A stretch of 53,246 bases of DNA, from the NCBI GenBank assembly GCA_018401355.1, contig JAGYLD010000008.1, forward strand, positions 1 through 53,246, given 5' to 3'. Shown piece after piece: positions 39,639 through 49,377 of this stretch (position 1 is the stretch's first letter; each line of letters starts with the position of its first letter). This DNA comes from Bacteroidales bacterium (GTDB lineage: Bacteria; Bacteroidota; Bacteroidia; Bacteroidales; B18-G4). Below the pieces are notes generated by a model. The model ran no database searches, was not told the origin of the DNA, and saw only the letters and a list, made by a program, of their open reading frames with translations. The translations under genes and the position numbers were made by a program.

Positions 39639-40163
39639 TTATTTATTATTCGTTGTATTCTGATTTTTCTCTAAAAGAAAATTGTCAATGGCTTGCTTGA
39701 ATGTTTCCTTGGGCAATGCACCGGTTGACATTTGCGGTTTCCCTTCCATAGGCACAAATAAGACTGATGGAATACTTCTTATCCCAAAAATACTTGCCAA
39801 CTCTCTTTCTTTCTCTGTATCGACTTTGTAAATATAAATTTCGCCTTCATATTCTTTGGCGAGCTCTACCATTATGGGTGCGATCAATTTACATGGCTTA
39901 CACCAATCGGCGTAGAAATCAATGATGCAAGGTTTGTCTCCCTCATAAACCCAGGTGTCTTTATTCTTTTCATAGTTCATGACTTTTTCGAGAAAAAGAT
40001 CTTTTGTAAGATGCATCGGCTTGCCGCTTTCTTCAGAGCCTGGAGTTTCATCAGCAACCTGGGAGGTTTTAATATCTTTTTTAGATTCCGGTTCATTTGT
40101 GTTGCCGCAGCTAACAAGAACTGTCATAGATAATGTTATTATTGCCAAAAATAGTTTTTTCAT
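39639..40163 (-). CDS. Thioredoxin-domain lipoprotein
   Basis: MKKLFLAIITLSMTVLVSCGNTNEPE lipobox then DFYADWCKPCKLIAPIMVEL; GIRSIPSVLFVP. Confidence 0.92.
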   Translation of the reverse strand: MKKLFLAIITLSMTVLVSCGNTNEPESKKDIKTSQVADETPGSEESGKPMHLTKDLFLEKVMNYEKNKDTWVYEGDKPCIIDFYADWCKPCKLIAPIMVELAKEYEGEIYIYKVDTEKERELASIFGIRSIPSVLFVPMEGKPQMSTGALPKETFKQAIDNFLLEKNQNTTNNK

Positions 40164-40288
40164 TTCCTGATGTTTATGAAGTGTTATTGATTAATTTATG
40201 AATGCAAATGTATGAAAATTTTTAATTTTAAAGCGCTTAATTATCACCTTTTATTATTTTTGTAACAAATATTATTCCATAAGACAAA

Positions 40289-40702
40289 ATGGCAGAAAGT
40301 TTCATCGAAAATATCAACATGTTAGAACCTGAAAAGTTCAATACAATATTTTCAGATTCCGATTCCTGTTATAGATTTTTGGCTGAACAGAAATGGCCAG
40401 ATGGTTTTGTTTGCAGAAAATGTGGTCACACAAATTATTGTAAAGGGAAAAAGCCATATTCCAGAAGGTGCACAAAATGTAAAAAAGAGGAATCGGTTAC
40501 GGCCCATACAATATTTCATCATTGCAGAATTCCCATTACGACGGCTTTCCAAATAATGTATACAGTGTGTAAACATCCCCACATCTCCTCATACAAGCTT
40601 TCAGATGAGTTTGACAGGCGGCAAATGACATGTTGGAAGTTCAAAAAAAGAGTGATTGAATGCAAAGAAAGAGGTGGCAATGCCATTGACTTTACAATAT
40701 GA
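40289..40702 (+). CDS. Stand-alone IS1595-type transposase zinc-ribbon domain protein
   Basis: DSCYRFLAEQKWPDGFVCRKCGHTNYCKGKKPYSRRCTKCKKEESVTAHTIFHHCRIPITTAFQIMY; ends at 137 aa with no DDE catalytic region. Confidence 0.8.
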   Translation: MAESFIENINMLEPEKFNTIFSDSDSCYRFLAEQKWPDGFVCRKCGHTNYCKGKKPYSRRCTKCKKEESVTAHTIFHHCRIPITTAFQIMYTVCKHPHISSYKLSDEFDRRQMTCWKFKKRVIECKERGGNAIDFTI

Positions 40703-42863
40703 CCACTTTTTTAACGACTGATTTATCGGATGATTGAATGCTCAGGAAATATACTCCTCCGTCTATTTCAGACAGATTGATTTTCATATTGTTCCTTCCA
40801 GCTTTTGATTTATCATATCCATTAAAAATAATTTTACCTTCTATGTTTCTCAATGTATACCTTGCAAAATCCTGAATTTCTGAATAAAATGAAATATTCA
40901 ATTGATCTTCAACAGGATTAGGATAAACATACAAGCCGAGTAAAGATTGTTTTTCAACCTGATATGTTGGTGTAATAAAATAGTTTGCAGTCCAGCCTGG
41001 TGCAGTGATTGATGCATTGGTTGTAAATGTGATATAAGCTTTTTGGCTTTCGACAATGACTGGAGGAGGAAGGTCAGGCGCGATGTATTCCCCTGAATAA
41101 TTTGCAAGTAATTCCTGTGTATAGTAATCATAAATATTCACTATATCATTAGTACCTTCGGTATTGAATTCAGAAAACTCAATTATAAGTACATCTTGAT
41201 CACCCTCAGGGTCGATAACCCAGATGCAACTGGTTCCATTGTGATAATTCATCCTTCCGCTTCCATCTGAAAACTCCCCTGAGGGTTCGGTAAGGGTTTG
41301 CATACCCGCACAATAAACTGGTAACTCTGAAATGTAAGAGAGCAGCCAGCCTGGTCCGGTTGTTGTTCCATCAGAGTCAAATGTTATATAAACTTTATCT
41401 CCACTGGAAATAAGTTCATTGGGTAATGTGTCTCCTGACAATTCAGAAAGTAATGGTGCGGAATCATCTTCTCCGTCATAAATGCGCAAAACATCACTAT
41501 TTTCAGTGGAGAAGTATTGAAATGAAATTTCTATCAGATTGACCGAATCACTTGGATCAATCAACCAGGAGCATTGTGCATTATTTTCGTAGTTATATAA
41601 TGGGCCACTACCGTCATCAATGGTTCCTTCAATGGTTTCGGATGTTTTGTTCCCCTGGCACAATACCGGATAGCTATATTGAGTAGTGTCAGGGACAGCG
41701 TTGATGAGAAGTTCCTGGGCGAGGTTAAAGTTTGAACCTCCGGGTGTGAGATTATCAGTATAGAAGTATCCGTCATATGATCCTCCCCAGCCCCAGTTAA
41801 AATGGTAGTAATTGCCATCCTGGTAACCATCACAAACAAAAGCGTGTCCATTTACATTTGGGACGGACCATCCGGCATAATACATTGGAATGTGCCTGTC
41901 AAGATGGCTGATGAGAAGGCTGTCCCAATCCATTGTTGTGCTGTCGCGATAAACATATTGCGTTTCAGGCGAGTATTTAAAATAGGTCCTCAAAGAATAT
42001 GCAGCTTTGTGATTATACATTCCTGATCCATTCGGTCCGTAGACCATATCCACTGAAACACCAAGATGATATAGCAATTCTGCAATGGGAGGGTTGCTTG
42101 TAGTGACATAAAGAGGCATTTCATCCCAACTGTAGGTTGTGTTTGCAAAATCAGCAGACAGGGTTCCATAAGGGGGGCAATTATAGGAGTATGATCCAGT
42201 CCCTGAAACAGGCCATCTGAAGTAGTTTACAACTTGTCCCATAGCTGTGGCAACACATCCTGTATAGCAGTGGCCGGATGGTCCTTGTGGGTCGGCAGGA
42301 CACATTTCATTGTAAAAAGTTCCCTGGTTCCATGTTGTCGTAATCAATGGTTCTACACCTTTTGCTACAATATTTTTAAGTGTTTTCGGGTCTTCTGATG
42401 TCAACCTCATCCATTCCTTTTCAACTCCAGGAAGAAAAACTGTATTTTCTTTGCTGATTTGATCTTCATAACTTTTTAACCACAAATTCATGGCAGGAGG
42501 AATGTCAATTGCAGTATACCTGCCCTGGAATGAATAAGCCAGGACTGGCAGGGTATTTTTTGATGATGACACGATTACATATCCTGGTACATTCAAATTG
42601 ACAGCATAGAGACAGGGACTGGGGTATGAACCAATGGGAATAATGCTCTCAACTTTCAAATTATCATAATTGGGCCGAATTTCTGAATCAATTCGTTCAA
42701 ACATAAAATTTTTTGCTACAAGTTTAGCTGTACTTTCTTCAACGTGTTGCGAAAAGAGGTTGCTGGAGAACAATGAAAATAAAAACGCCGAAATTAGGAT
42801 TGTAATGTTTTTCATAGCAATTCGATTTGGGAAATAAAGGTATAAAAAAAGAGGCTGCATCAA
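40692..42863 (-). CDS. C10 family cysteine protease (streptopain-like) with two CUB-like domains and T9SS sorting domain
   Basis: GPSGHCYTGCVATAMGQV (catalytic Cys), NGHAFVCDGYQDGNYYHFNWGWGG (catalytic His); CUB-like repeats; C-terminal LYVYPNPVEDQLNISF...GGVYFLSIQSSDKSVVKKVVIL. Confidence 0.92.
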   Translation of the reverse strand: MMQPLFLYLYFPNRIAMKNITILISAFLFSLFSSNLFSQHVEESTAKLVAKNFMFERIDSEIRPNYDNLKVESIIPIGSYPSPCLYAVNLNVPGYVIVSSSKNTLPVLAYSFQGRYTAIDIPPAMNLWLKSYEDQISKENTVFLPGVEKEWMRLTSEDPKTLKNIVAKGVEPLITTTWNQGTFYNEMCPADPQGPSGHCYTGCVATAMGQVVNYFRWPVSGTGSYSYNCPPYGTLSADFANTTYSWDEMPLYVTTSNPPIAELLYHLGVSVDMVYGPNGSGMYNHKAAYSLRTYFKYSPETQYVYRDSTTMDWDSLLISHLDRHIPMYYAGWSVPNVNGHAFVCDGYQDGNYYHFNWGWGGSYDGYFYTDNLTPGGSNFNLAQELLINAVPDTTQYSYPVLCQGNKTSETIEGTIDDGSGPLYNYENNAQCSWLIDPSDSVNLIEISFQYFSTENSDVLRIYDGEDDSAPLLSELSGDTLPNELISSGDKVYITFDSDGTTTGPGWLLSYISELPVYCAGMQTLTEPSGEFSDGSGRMNYHNGTSCIWVIDPEGDQDVLIIEFSEFNTEGTNDIVNIYDYYTQELLANYSGEYIAPDLPPPVIVESQKAYITFTTNASITAPGWTANYFITPTYQVEKQSLLGLYVYPNPVEDQLNISFYSEIQDFARYTLRNIEGKIIFNGYDKSKAGRNNMKINLSEIDGGVYFLSIQSSDKSVVKKVVIL

Positions 42864-42888
42864 AAGAACATTTTGAAACAGCCTCTTT
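42844..42888 (-). terminator. Rho-independent terminator downstream of C10 protease 42907..45009
   Basis: Minus strand AAAGAGGCTG...CAGCCTCTTTTTTTAT. Confidence 0.75.
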
Positions 42889-42906
42889 AATGAAGGTGGT
42901 TAAATG

Positions 42907-45009
42907 TTATTGAACAACCACCTTTTTAGTTTTTATTCCTTTGGAATTCCGGATTGTCAGAATATAAACGCCTTTAGCGATTTGGGAAAGGTCGATATTC
43001 TTATCAAATACCCCTGATCCCATATTATATTCCTGATGAATTATTGTTTCCCCAGCCATACTTGAAAGCTGAATGGTGAAAACATCTGCTTCCTGAATGT
43101 TGAATGCGATATTCAGCTCATTTTGGGCAGGATTTGGATATAATAGCAAATCAGAGATGTTCTGGTTTTCTTCAATGCCTACGTTGTTTATTTCATAATA
43201 TGCTTCCCATCCAGGTGCATTAATAAAAGCATTTGAGCTCCATGAAATAAACATGCTTCCACTTGTTGCTTCAACTGGTTCCGGGACTTCATTACCTGAG
43301 AATGCTCCAATTGGTGAGTTGCCATCAAATACCTGCAGCACATCTTTTCCCTCTTCTGTGTCAAAGGAATTAAAATAAAGGGTGATTGTAGAAGCATATG
43401 GGGGTTCAATGCGCCACATGCAAGCAGCACCGTTGTTATAATAAAATGTTCCACTTCCATCACTAATTTCCATTGTGACTTCGGTTAGGTTGGTAACTCC
43501 GGCACAATATGAAGGAGTTGTTGCTTCAAATTCCGCATGAAATCCTTTGGATGTTCCGCTGCCATCTGTTTCTAAAGATATTAGCATCTTGTTGCCTGTT
43601 GAAGTATGAGTTGATGGAATCGTGGATCCTGTATATTCTCCAAGCAATGGGTCTGATGTAGTAGCTCCATCATAAATCCTGAGATAATCACCTGATTCAA
43701 GGTCAAATTCTGTAAAGTCAATTTGAATATTTGTTACACTATCTTTTTCAGTTTGAGGATCAATGAGCCAACTGGCACTTTGATTATTCAAATAGTCATC
43801 AATAGGACCACTGCCATCAGTGAAGGAACCAGACATCTGGGTAATGGTATCAGCGCCGTCTGCGTGATATGGATAATTTGGATCACTTGGATAGAAATTT
43901 CTGACACATGATTGATACAGATAATATCCACCAACATTACTTAAGGTGTAATAACCATTTCCGGATCCACTCCATCCAAAGTTAAAATGGAATTCATCTC
44001 CCTGGTATCCATCGCAAAGAAAAGCATGACAACCTGAAGTAGAGCAGCCTGTATAATATAACGGCATGCTTTGATCAATATCACCTTTTAATATGTTGAT
44101 CCATGCTGTTTGGTTATAATCTGATTTTTCAAGATATTGCGCATCATTGTAACGCCAGAAAACATCCAACCTGTTAGGAACCATGTAACTTTGCGAACCT
44201 GAACCACTTGGGCTGTATTGCATATTCACTGAAACTCCACAATGATATTGAATTTCTGCAATGGGCACCGGATTATGGTTGTCGATTACATTTTGCATCC
44301 CATCCCATTGATAATATGTGTTTTCAAAATCTGCATGCAGGTTTCCATAAGGCGAACAATTATATGTATGTTCATTGGTTCCGTTAATTGGATATCGATA
44401 ATAGTACATGATCATTGACATGGCTGTTGCCACACAACCGGCATAACAGTGACCTCCCGGACCTGCCGGATCTGCAGGTGCCAACAGGTTATAAGGATAA
44501 TCCTGATTCCAAAGAATATGTGATGCCAGGGGCTCAACATCCCTGTTGCTGCGGGTTGTATTCAATGTGGATATGTCATCTGTAAGTAATTGATTCCAGG
44601 ATGTCTGTGTTTCCAGGTCCTGTTGAATTCCTTCCTCATGGATATAATTGATCAAATCAGCATAGCCCTGCATAAAACTTTCATAAACATAAGCAATATC
44701 GCCTGTTGGAAATGAACCTTTGAATGCATAACCAATTATTGGAGTGTAAGCATCGTTACCGGAAACTATTACAAATCCTCCATTTTTGAAGTCAAAAGCG
44801 TAATAAACCGGTAAACCATTTTCTTCTCGAGTTACAGTGTTTATTATATTTATATTTTGGAATTCAATGGGTCCTTTAAACTGGTGTGTCCTTTCAAAAT
44901 AGAAGTTTTTTGCAACCTTTTCAGCTTCAGGAAGTGATACTTCTCGTGCAAAATTTGAGGAGACAATAATCAACGAAGCTATAACAACTAGTAAAAGTCG
45001 TGTTTTCAT
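42907..45009 (-). CDS. C10 family cysteine protease with CUB-like domains and T9SS sorting domain (paralog)
   Basis: GGHCYAGCVATAMSMIMYYYRYP; GCHAFLCDGYQGDEFHFNFGWSG; C-terminal LLLYPNPAQNELNIAF...KGVYILTIRNSKGIKTKKVVVQ. Confidence 0.92.
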   Translation of the reverse strand: MKTRLLLVVIASLIIVSSNFAREVSLPEAEKVAKNFYFERTHQFKGPIEFQNINIINTVTREENGLPVYYAFDFKNGGFVIVSGNDAYTPIIGYAFKGSFPTGDIAYVYESFMQGYADLINYIHEEGIQQDLETQTSWNQLLTDDISTLNTTRSNRDVEPLASHILWNQDYPYNLLAPADPAGPGGHCYAGCVATAMSMIMYYYRYPINGTNEHTYNCSPYGNLHADFENTYYQWDGMQNVIDNHNPVPIAEIQYHCGVSVNMQYSPSGSGSQSYMVPNRLDVFWRYNDAQYLEKSDYNQTAWINILKGDIDQSMPLYYTGCSTSGCHAFLCDGYQGDEFHFNFGWSGSGNGYYTLSNVGGYYLYQSCVRNFYPSDPNYPYHADGADTITQMSGSFTDGSGPIDDYLNNQSASWLIDPQTEKDSVTNIQIDFTEFDLESGDYLRIYDGATTSDPLLGEYTGSTIPSTHTSTGNKMLISLETDGSGTSKGFHAEFEATTPSYCAGVTNLTEVTMEISDGSGTFYYNNGAACMWRIEPPYASTITLYFNSFDTEEGKDVLQVFDGNSPIGAFSGNEVPEPVEATSGSMFISWSSNAFINAPGWEAYYEINNVGIEENQNISDLLLYPNPAQNELNIAFNIQEADVFTIQLSSMAGETIIHQEYNMGSGVFDKNIDLSQIAKGVYILTIRNSKGIKTKKVVVQ

Positions 45010-45201
45010 AATGATTCTTTTGATTTGTTAACTTGTAAATTTTGACAAATATAAAAAAGATTAAAGAATTTGAAGACTAATCTCAATATATTGACATTTA
45101 TTTATGTAATTTGGTTGTCTCTCAGGTTAAGAATAATAATATACTTTTTTGAAGACCATAAAGGTTTTTATTAATTTCGCCTTTTAATAAAAACTAAGCC
45201 C

Positions 45202-46443
45202 ATGTCCATACTGATTTATGATATTAAGGAGTTGATATTAACTGAGGAAGAACCTGCTGTTTGGATACAGGGGAAATCTATGGCCACAATACCTACACTA
45301 AAGAATGCCTATTTGCATATTGAAGGAGAGGAGATCAGGGGATTTGGCAGAATGGAAGACCTGGAAGGCCTTTCGATTGAAACCGACAGGGTCATAAATG
45401 CCAAAGGAAGAATGGTATTTCCTTCCTGGTGTGATTCACATACGCATTTAGTTTATCCTGCTTCCAGGGAGATCGAGTATATCGATAAGATCAGGGGTTT
45501 ATCCTACGAAGAGATTGCAAGTAGGGGAGGAGGGATATTAAATTCTGCCAGGAGAATGCAGGATGTTTCAGAGGATGAATTGTATGAATCTTCATTTCAA
45601 AGGCTTGAGGAAATAATATCATATGGAACTGGTGCAGTTGAAATTAAGAGTGGTTATGGTTTAAATACAGAAAGTGAGCTGAAGATGCTAAGGGTAATTC
45701 GCCGGCTCAAGGAATCTTCTCCATTAACCATCAAAGCTACTTTTCTTGGTGCTCATGCTATACCAGCAGAATATAAGCGAAACCAGGAAAAATATGTGGA
45801 TATTATCATCCGGGAAATGATACCCATGGTAGCTGGAGAGGAGCTTGCTGATTATATTGATGTTTTCTGTGACAGAGGTTTTTTTACAGTGGAAGATACG
45901 GACCGCATATTGAATGCAGGGATGAAATATGGGCTGAAGGCCAAAATACATGCAAACGAGCTTGCTTATTCCGGAGGGATCCAGGTTGGGGTGAAATATG
46001 ATGCCTTATCTGTTGATCACCTTGAATATACAGGGGATGATGAAATCCGTTCACTTCAGGATTCTGAAACCATGCCTGTATTGTTGCCCGGGGCATCCTT
46101 TTTTCTTGGCATGGATTATGCACCAGCGAGAAAGATCATTGATAGTGGTTTACCACTGGCCATGGCAAGTGATTTTAACCCGGGTTCATCTCCATCCGGT
46201 AACATGCAATTAATTTGCTCCAGGGTTAGATGATACAGGCTGCTTCCTGAAGAAGCCATTAATGCGATCACTGTTAATGGGGCTTATGCCATGGGCATAA
46301 GTGAATCACATGGTAGCATTGCCAGGGGAAAACAAGCCAATGTTTTCATAACTAAAGAAATTCCAACCTATTCGTTCATGCCTTATTATTATGGGGCGAA
46401 TAAGGTTGACAAGGTCATTATAAAGGGTAAATTATTAAATTAA
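45202..46443 (+). pseudogene. hutI: Imidazolonepropionase interrupted by an in-frame TGA at 46231-46233
   Basis: FPSWCDSHTHLVYPASREIEYIDKIRG; GTGAVEIKSGYGL; TFLGAHAIP; ASDFNPGSSPSGNMQLICS then TGA; same frame continues LLPEEAINAITVNGAYAMGISESHGSIARGKQANVFITKEIPTYSFMPYYYGANKVDKVIIKGKLLN to TAA at 46441-46443. Confidence 0.9.
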
Positions 46444-46461
46444 TCAAATACATACCTTGCT

Positions 46462-48150
46462 ATGAAGCAGTTAATAGAATGTGTTCCCAATTTCAGTGAA
46501 GGCCGGGACATGAGTATCATCAAGCAAATTACAGATGAGATTGAAAAAATTGATGGTGTAAAATTGCTGGATGTTGATCCGGGTGCTGCAACAAACAGGA
46601 CTGTGGTAACATTTGTTGGGACCCCGGAAGAAGTAATTGAAGCGGCATTTCAGGCAATGAAAAAGGCTTCAACCATTATAGATATGCGTAAGCATAAAGG
46701 GGAGCATCCACGTATGGGAGCTACGGATGTATGTCCACTTGTTCCTGTTTCTAATATAACCATGGAAGAAACCATAGAATATGCCAGAAAACTGGCAGAA
46801 AGAGCTGGAAAGGAACTGGGTATTCCGGTTTTTTGCTATGAGTATGCTGCATTTAATGAAGAACGGCGGAATCTTGCCAACATCCGGGCTGGCGAATACG
46901 AAGGCATGGCCGATAAGCTTCAGAATCCCAAATGGAGACCTGATTTTGGACCGACTGACTTTAACCCCGCTGCCGGTGTGACTGCAGTAGGGGCGAGGGA
47001 CTTTCTTGTAGCTTTCAACGTTAACCTGAATACTACATCTACCAGAAGAACCAATTCCGTAGCATTTGATGTTAGGGAAAAAGGAAGGGTCAAAAGGACA
47101 GGTGATCCGATAACAGGTGAAATTGTTAAAGACGAAAATGGAAAGCCTGTTTATAATCCAGGATCTTTAAAAGCAGTAAAAGCCATTGGTTGGTTCATTG
47201 AGGAATATGGGATTGCTCAGATATCCATGAATTTGACCAACATTTCCATTACACCGGTGCATGTGGCGTTTGATGAAGTCTGCAAGAAAGCCACCGCAAG
47301 AGGGTTGAGGGTAACTGGCTCCGAACTTGTGGGTTTAATACCCATGCAGGCTATGCTTGATGCTGCAAAGTATTTTCTAAGGAAACAAAAAAGGTCTGTA
47401 GGGGTCTCCGAAAAGGAATTAATTAAAATTGCAGTCAGGTCAATGGGGCTGGATGACCTGCGTCCTTTTAAGCCAGAAGAAAAGATCATCGAATATATGA
47501 TGGCAGAAGAAACAGGGAATAAGCTGGTTGACATGAGCCTTTCCAACTTTGCCGATGAAACAGCTTCAGAATCACCTGCGCCAGGAGGTGGATCCATTTC
47601 TGCCTATGTCGGTGCACTTGGTGTTTCACTTGGTACAATGGTGGCCAATCTCTCCTCTCACAAAAGGGGTTGGGATGATCGCTGGGAAGAATATTCTGAT
47701 TGGGCGGAAAAAGGACAGGCCATCAAGGATGAATTGTTGTTCCTTGTTGATGAAGATACCCGTGCTTTTAATAAAATAATGGATGCTTTTGGACTTCCTA
47801 AAGGGAGCCAGGAGGAAAAAGCCATAAGAAAAAACGCCATCCAGGAGGCCTCCAAATATGCCATGGAGATACCTTTCAGGGTAATGAAAAAATCTTTGGA
47901 GTCAATGGAAGTTATGAAAGCTATGGCAGAATCGGGCCTCAGGGCCTCAGTTTCAGATGCAGGTGTGGGGGTGCTGTGTGCCAGAACAGCGGTTATGGGG
48001 GCGTTCTTAAATGTCAGGATCAATGCTTCTGGTATCGAGGATAAAAGTTTTGCAAGCCAATTGATTAAGGAGGGAAAAGAAATAGAGGAAAAGGCCATTG
48101 CAACTGAAAATGAGGTGCTTAGAATTGTTAACGAAGCGATTGGGGAATGA
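46462..48150 (+). CDS. ftcD: Bifunctional glutamate formimidoyltransferase / formimidotetrahydrofolate cyclodeaminase
   Basis: LIECVPNFSEGRD, HKGEHPRMGATDVCPLVP; C-terminal cyclodeaminase SPAPGGGSISAYVGALGVSLGTMVANLS. Confidence 0.94.
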   Translation: MKQLIECVPNFSEGRDMSIIKQITDEIEKIDGVKLLDVDPGAATNRTVVTFVGTPEEVIEAAFQAMKKASTIIDMRKHKGEHPRMGATDVCPLVPVSNITMEETIEYARKLAERAGKELGIPVFCYEYAAFNEERRNLANIRAGEYEGMADKLQNPKWRPDFGPTDFNPAAGVTAVGARDFLVAFNVNLNTTSTRRTNSVAFDVREKGRVKRTGDPITGEIVKDENGKPVYNPGSLKAVKAIGWFIEEYGIAQISMNLTNISITPVHVAFDEVCKKATARGLRVTGSELVGLIPMQAMLDAAKYFLRKQKRSVGVSEKELIKIAVRSMGLDDLRPFKPEEKIIEYMMAEETGNKLVDMSLSNFADETASESPAPGGGSISAYVGALGVSLGTMVANLSSHKRGWDDRWEEYSDWAEKGQAIKDELLFLVDEDTRAFNKIMDAFGLPKGSQEEKAIRKNAIQEASKYAMEIPFRVMKKSLESMEVMKAMAESGLRASVSDAGVGVLCARTAVMGAFLNVRINASGIEDKSFASQLIKEGKEIEEKAIATENEVLRIVNEAIGE

Positions 48151-48200
48151 AATTAAAGATAATATTCCACCATTATTGATTATTACTAAATTGCATTTTT

Positions 48201-48503
48201 ATGATCAAACACATTGTCATGATCAAACTTAAAGAGTTTGAAACACAGGAAGAATATGAAGAAAAAAAGAGCATCATCAGGGAGAAACTCGAAGATCTTA
48301 CAAAGACCATTCCTGAAGTGAAGTCCATCGAGGTTGGCTTAAATATTGTTAAAAGGCCTACTGCATATGATATTTCACTTATCGCAAAGTTTGATGATTT
48401 GCAGGGATTGAATAAATTCAGGGAAAATATAGATCATCTGGAAGCATTGAATGTAATTTTTGAGAATACTGATAAGATGGCGGTTGTCGATTATGATGTT
48501 TAG
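48201..48503 (+). CDS. Dabb (stress-responsive A/B barrel) domain protein
   Basis: MIKHIVMIKLKEFETQEEYEEKKSIIREKLEDLTKTIPEVKSIEVGLNI...YDISLIAKFDDLQGLNKF. Confidence 0.88.
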   Translation: MIKHIVMIKLKEFETQEEYEEKKSIIREKLEDLTKTIPEVKSIEVGLNIVKRPTAYDISLIAKFDDLQGLNKFRENIDHLEALNVIFENTDKMAVVDYDV

Positions 48504-49336
48504 TCATCGGTGTTTTCTTCCGCACCTTCATTGCTTTCGTCTTCCTGGCTGAATTCTGCTTCGAGAAAATCTTTTAATTGAGCCGGGGGTACACGTAATT
48601 TAATCTTTCCTTCTTTTGCATAAGCAATGCGTCCGGTTTGTTCTGAGATAATAATAGCTATAGAGTCAGAATACTCTGTAATTCCGATCCCTGCCCGATG
48701 CCTGAGTCCGAGCCTTTTTGGAAGCTCATTGTTGTTTGAAACAGGGAGAACACAACCGGCCGCACGGATTTGATTACCGGATATTATAATTGCTCCGTCG
48801 TGAAGGGGACTGTTTTTGAAAAAGATATTTTCTATCAAAGGACTTGAAACTTTTGCATCAATGATTTCACCTGTTTCTAAGTATTGTGATAATTCATTTT
48901 GTTTTGTGATTATAATTAATGCTCCTGTATGTGTGTCTGCCAATCTTTGGCAGGCTACGATGATGGTATCAACGTCCAAAAGGTTTATATTCTTCAAGCT
49001 AAAGCGCCAAAATAGAAATCTGCGGCTCTTCTTTCTTATTATGGCTGGGGTTCCAAGCGCAAGTAAAAACCTGCGAATCTCGGGCTGAAAAATAACAATC
49101 AACGCAATAAATCCAACACTGAAAAAGGCACCAAGGATTTTACTTAACAACTCCATTTGAAGGGCTGAAACAAATTGCCATAAAAGAAAGATTGCAAGAA
49201 TTCCGATGAAAATATTGATAGCTACTGTTCCCTTTAAAAGGTTGTATAATTCAAACAGAAGTACTGCAACCAGTAGTATATCAATGATATCCAGCAAACG
49301 GAGATCAATAAAAGCGGTAATAAACAAATCGATCAT
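48500..49336 (-). CDS. cdaA: Diadenylate cyclase CdaA
   Basis: Three N-terminal TM segments; DAC domain LHDGAIIISGNQIRAAGCVLPVSNNNELPKRLGLRHRAGIGITEYSDSIAIIISEQTG (DGA and RHR motifs). Confidence 0.95.
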   Translation of the reverse strand: MIDLFITAFIDLRLLDIIDILLVAVLLFELYNLLKGTVAINIFIGILAIFLLWQFVSALQMELLSKILGAFFSVGFIALIVIFQPEIRRFLLALGTPAIIRKKSRRFLFWRFSLKNINLLDVDTIIVACQRLADTHTGALIIITKQNELSQYLETGEIIDAKVSSPLIENIFFKNSPLHDGAIIISGNQIRAAGCVLPVSNNNELPKRLGLRHRAGIGITEYSDSIAIIISEQTGRIAYAKEGKIKLRVPPAQLKDFLEAEFSQEDESNEGAEENTDD

Positions 49337-49377
49337 GTGGTAAAAATACTGAAAAGTATTAAATATATAAAATAAGA

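Noticed and set aside
46231-46233. Stop-codon reassignment (TGA as sense) as an explanation for hutI
   Set aside because: TGA ends other intact genes in the window and no other conserved CDS has in-frame TGA; a local error or mutation is simpler. No reason to suspect selenocysteine at this position.
47217-48098. Antisense ORFs 126 and 146 aa within ftcD-fchA
   Set aside because: Shadow ORFs opposite a clear enzyme; S/A/L-rich with no motif.
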